64,000 bases of DNA from assembly GCF_014252955.1 (NCBI RefSeq), contig NZ_JACMIA010000001.1:2440258-2504257 (forward strand). The letters are read 5' to 3'. The notes under the pieces were generated by a model, which worked only from the letters and a program-made list of their open reading frames with translations, had not been told where the DNA came from and ran no database searches. Shown piece after piece: positions 63,239-64,000 of this stretch. The number at the start of each line of letters is the position of its first letter. Positions within the stretch are counted from its first letter, which is position 1. This DNA is from Stappia sp. 28M-7. GTDB lineage: Bacteria > Pseudomonadota > Alphaproteobacteria > Rhizobiales > Stappiaceae. The translations under genes and the position numbers were made by a program.

Positions 63239-64000
63239 TCAGGCCGCCGGGGCGGCCTGCATGCTGTCCTGCGCCGCCGGATCGCCCGAACGCGCCTCGG
63301 CCTTGGGCAGCCCGCCGTCGCGGCCGAAATAGGTCGTCGTCGAGGGGAATGCGAAATCGGAGCCGTGCGCCCGCACGATGGTGCCGATCTCGACCAGCAG
63401 CTCTTCCTGGATCGTGAGGAACTCGACCCGGTCGGCCGTCGAGATGTAGGTGAACAGCTCGATATCGAGCGAATAGGCGCCGAAGCCCACGAACGAGACC
63501 CGCAGCGCCACCTGGTCCATCACCCTCGGATGCCCCATCAGGTAGCTGCGGATCGCATCGATCACGGCAAGCATCGCCGTGGATTCGGTCTCGTAGCGCA
63601 GGCCGAGCGTGTGGCGGAACAGCAGACGGTCCCGCCGGCTGAAGTTGACGATCTTGCGCCTGGCGAGATCGGAGTTCGAGACCGTGATCAGCGTGCGGTC
63701 GAGCGCGCGAATGCGCGTGGAGCGGATGCCGATGGCCTCGACGGTGCCGGCAAGTCCCTCGAACTCGCAATATTCCCCCACCCGCACCATCCGGTCGGCA
63801 TAGAGGATGACGCCGCCGATGAGGTTTTCCAGCGTCGGCTGGGCGGCAAGCGCAACGGCCAGGCCGCCAACGCCGAGGCCGGCGATAACGCCGTAGACCG
63901 GAATGCCGATCCGGGTGGCGCCATAGCCGAGCAGTACGACGGCGAGCGCGAAGCCGACCAAGCGGAAGGCCGAGAGCAGCAGGCTGGAATCGAGGCTTGC
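63239..64000 (-). CDS. MscS-family mechanosensitive channel, 5' end outside window
   Basis: This is a partial gene; 253 C-terminal residues are visible and the frame is open to the window edge. The pore-lining helix and beta domain of MscS are clear: GLGVGGLAVALAAQPTLENLIGG, then VGEYCEFEGLAGTVEAIGIRSTRIRALDRTLITVSNSDLA (in part: GTVEAIGIRSTRIRALDRT). The C-terminal region after YSLDIELFTYI ends in an Ala-rich tail. The channel probably protects against osmotic downshock. It is convergent with trmFO. Confidence 0.9.
   Translation of the reverse strand, partial: ASLDSSLLLSAFRLVGFALAVVLLGYGATRIGIPVYGVIAGLGVGGLAVALAAQPTLENLIGGVILYADRMVRVGEYCEFEGLAGTVEAIGIRSTRIRALDRTLITVSNSDLARRKIVNFSRRDRLLFRHTLGLRYETESTAMLAVIDAIRSYLMGHPRVMDQVALRVSFVGFGAYSLDIELFTYISTADRVEFLTIQEELLVEIGTIVRAHGSDFAFPSTTTYFGRDGGLPKAEARSGDPAAQDSMQAAPAA

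Overview
This 64 kb window is a high-GC chromosomal segment of an alphaproteobacterium, almost certainly of the order Hyphomicrobiales (Rhizobiales). The basis is the gene order pyrG-secG-tpiA // ppiD-trpD-trpC-moaC-moeA-lexA // gltX-gltA // lpxB-lpxI-lpxA-fabZ-lpxD-bamA-rseP-dxr-cdsA-uppS-frr-pyrH-tsf-rpsB-dnaE-lolD-lolC-proS, the direct-repeat LexA boxes of alphaproteobacterial type, and a trpD with no trpG beside it. A marine, Stappiaceae-like lineage is only a guess. I see no transposase, integrase, prophage or CRISPR array.

Layout. (1) 1-9810: a complete thiosulfate-oxidation (sox) locus of the alphaproteobacterial type. On the minus strand lie soxV-soxX-soxY-soxZ-soxA-soxB-soxC-soxD and a c-type cytochrome cut by the window edge. 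Divergent on the plus strand lie soxS-soxR-soxT. soxD encodes only one haem, and the next gene encodes a separate c2-like cytochrome. Two ATTC-N8-GAAT-like dyads sit where SoxR is known to act. (2) 9891-14242: a TAXI-type TRAP transporter (receptor, fused permease, universal stress protein). (3) 14669-20781: a small hypothetical protein, tRNA-Lys, a two-gene RND efflux pump and a VOC-family protein. (4) 20822-36178: housekeeping genes for CTP synthesis, protein export and folding, triose-phosphate isomerase, tryptophan and molybdenum-cofactor synthesis, LexA, ComEC, glutamyl-tRNA synthetase and citrate synthase. (5) 36865-51550: the lipid A / BAM / isoprenoid / phospholipid / translation-factor cluster, all on the minus strand and often with overlapping start and stop codons. 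(6) 52233-60381: dnaE, a 38-codon SOS-type small membrane protein gene, lolD-lolC and proS. (7) 60590-64000: an orphan structured RNA, a lipoprotein with a possible transglutaminase-like triad, trmFO and a partial MscS channel.

How the genes work together. The sox genes encode periplasmic oxidation of thiosulfate to sulfate with electrons passed to c-type cytochromes. SoxV and SoxS would deliver reductant to keep the SoxY swinging-arm cysteine active, and SoxT would import sulfur compounds. SoxC is a molybdoenzyme, so moaC and moeA in the same window serve it among others. The large minus-strand cluster builds the envelope and the translation machinery.

The most interesting unlisted signal is at 55902-56094. 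Two perfect LexA boxes (GAAC/GTTC repeats with 7-nt spacers) precede a strong Shine-Dalgarno and a 38-codon gene for a single-span membrane peptide. This is the layout of an SOS-induced small cell-division inhibitor such as Caulobacter SidA. Also notable are an orphan promoter-to-terminator RNA (60580-60820) and about 262-bp composite palindromic repeats found twice with the same internal architecture in the intergenic regions flanking dnaE.
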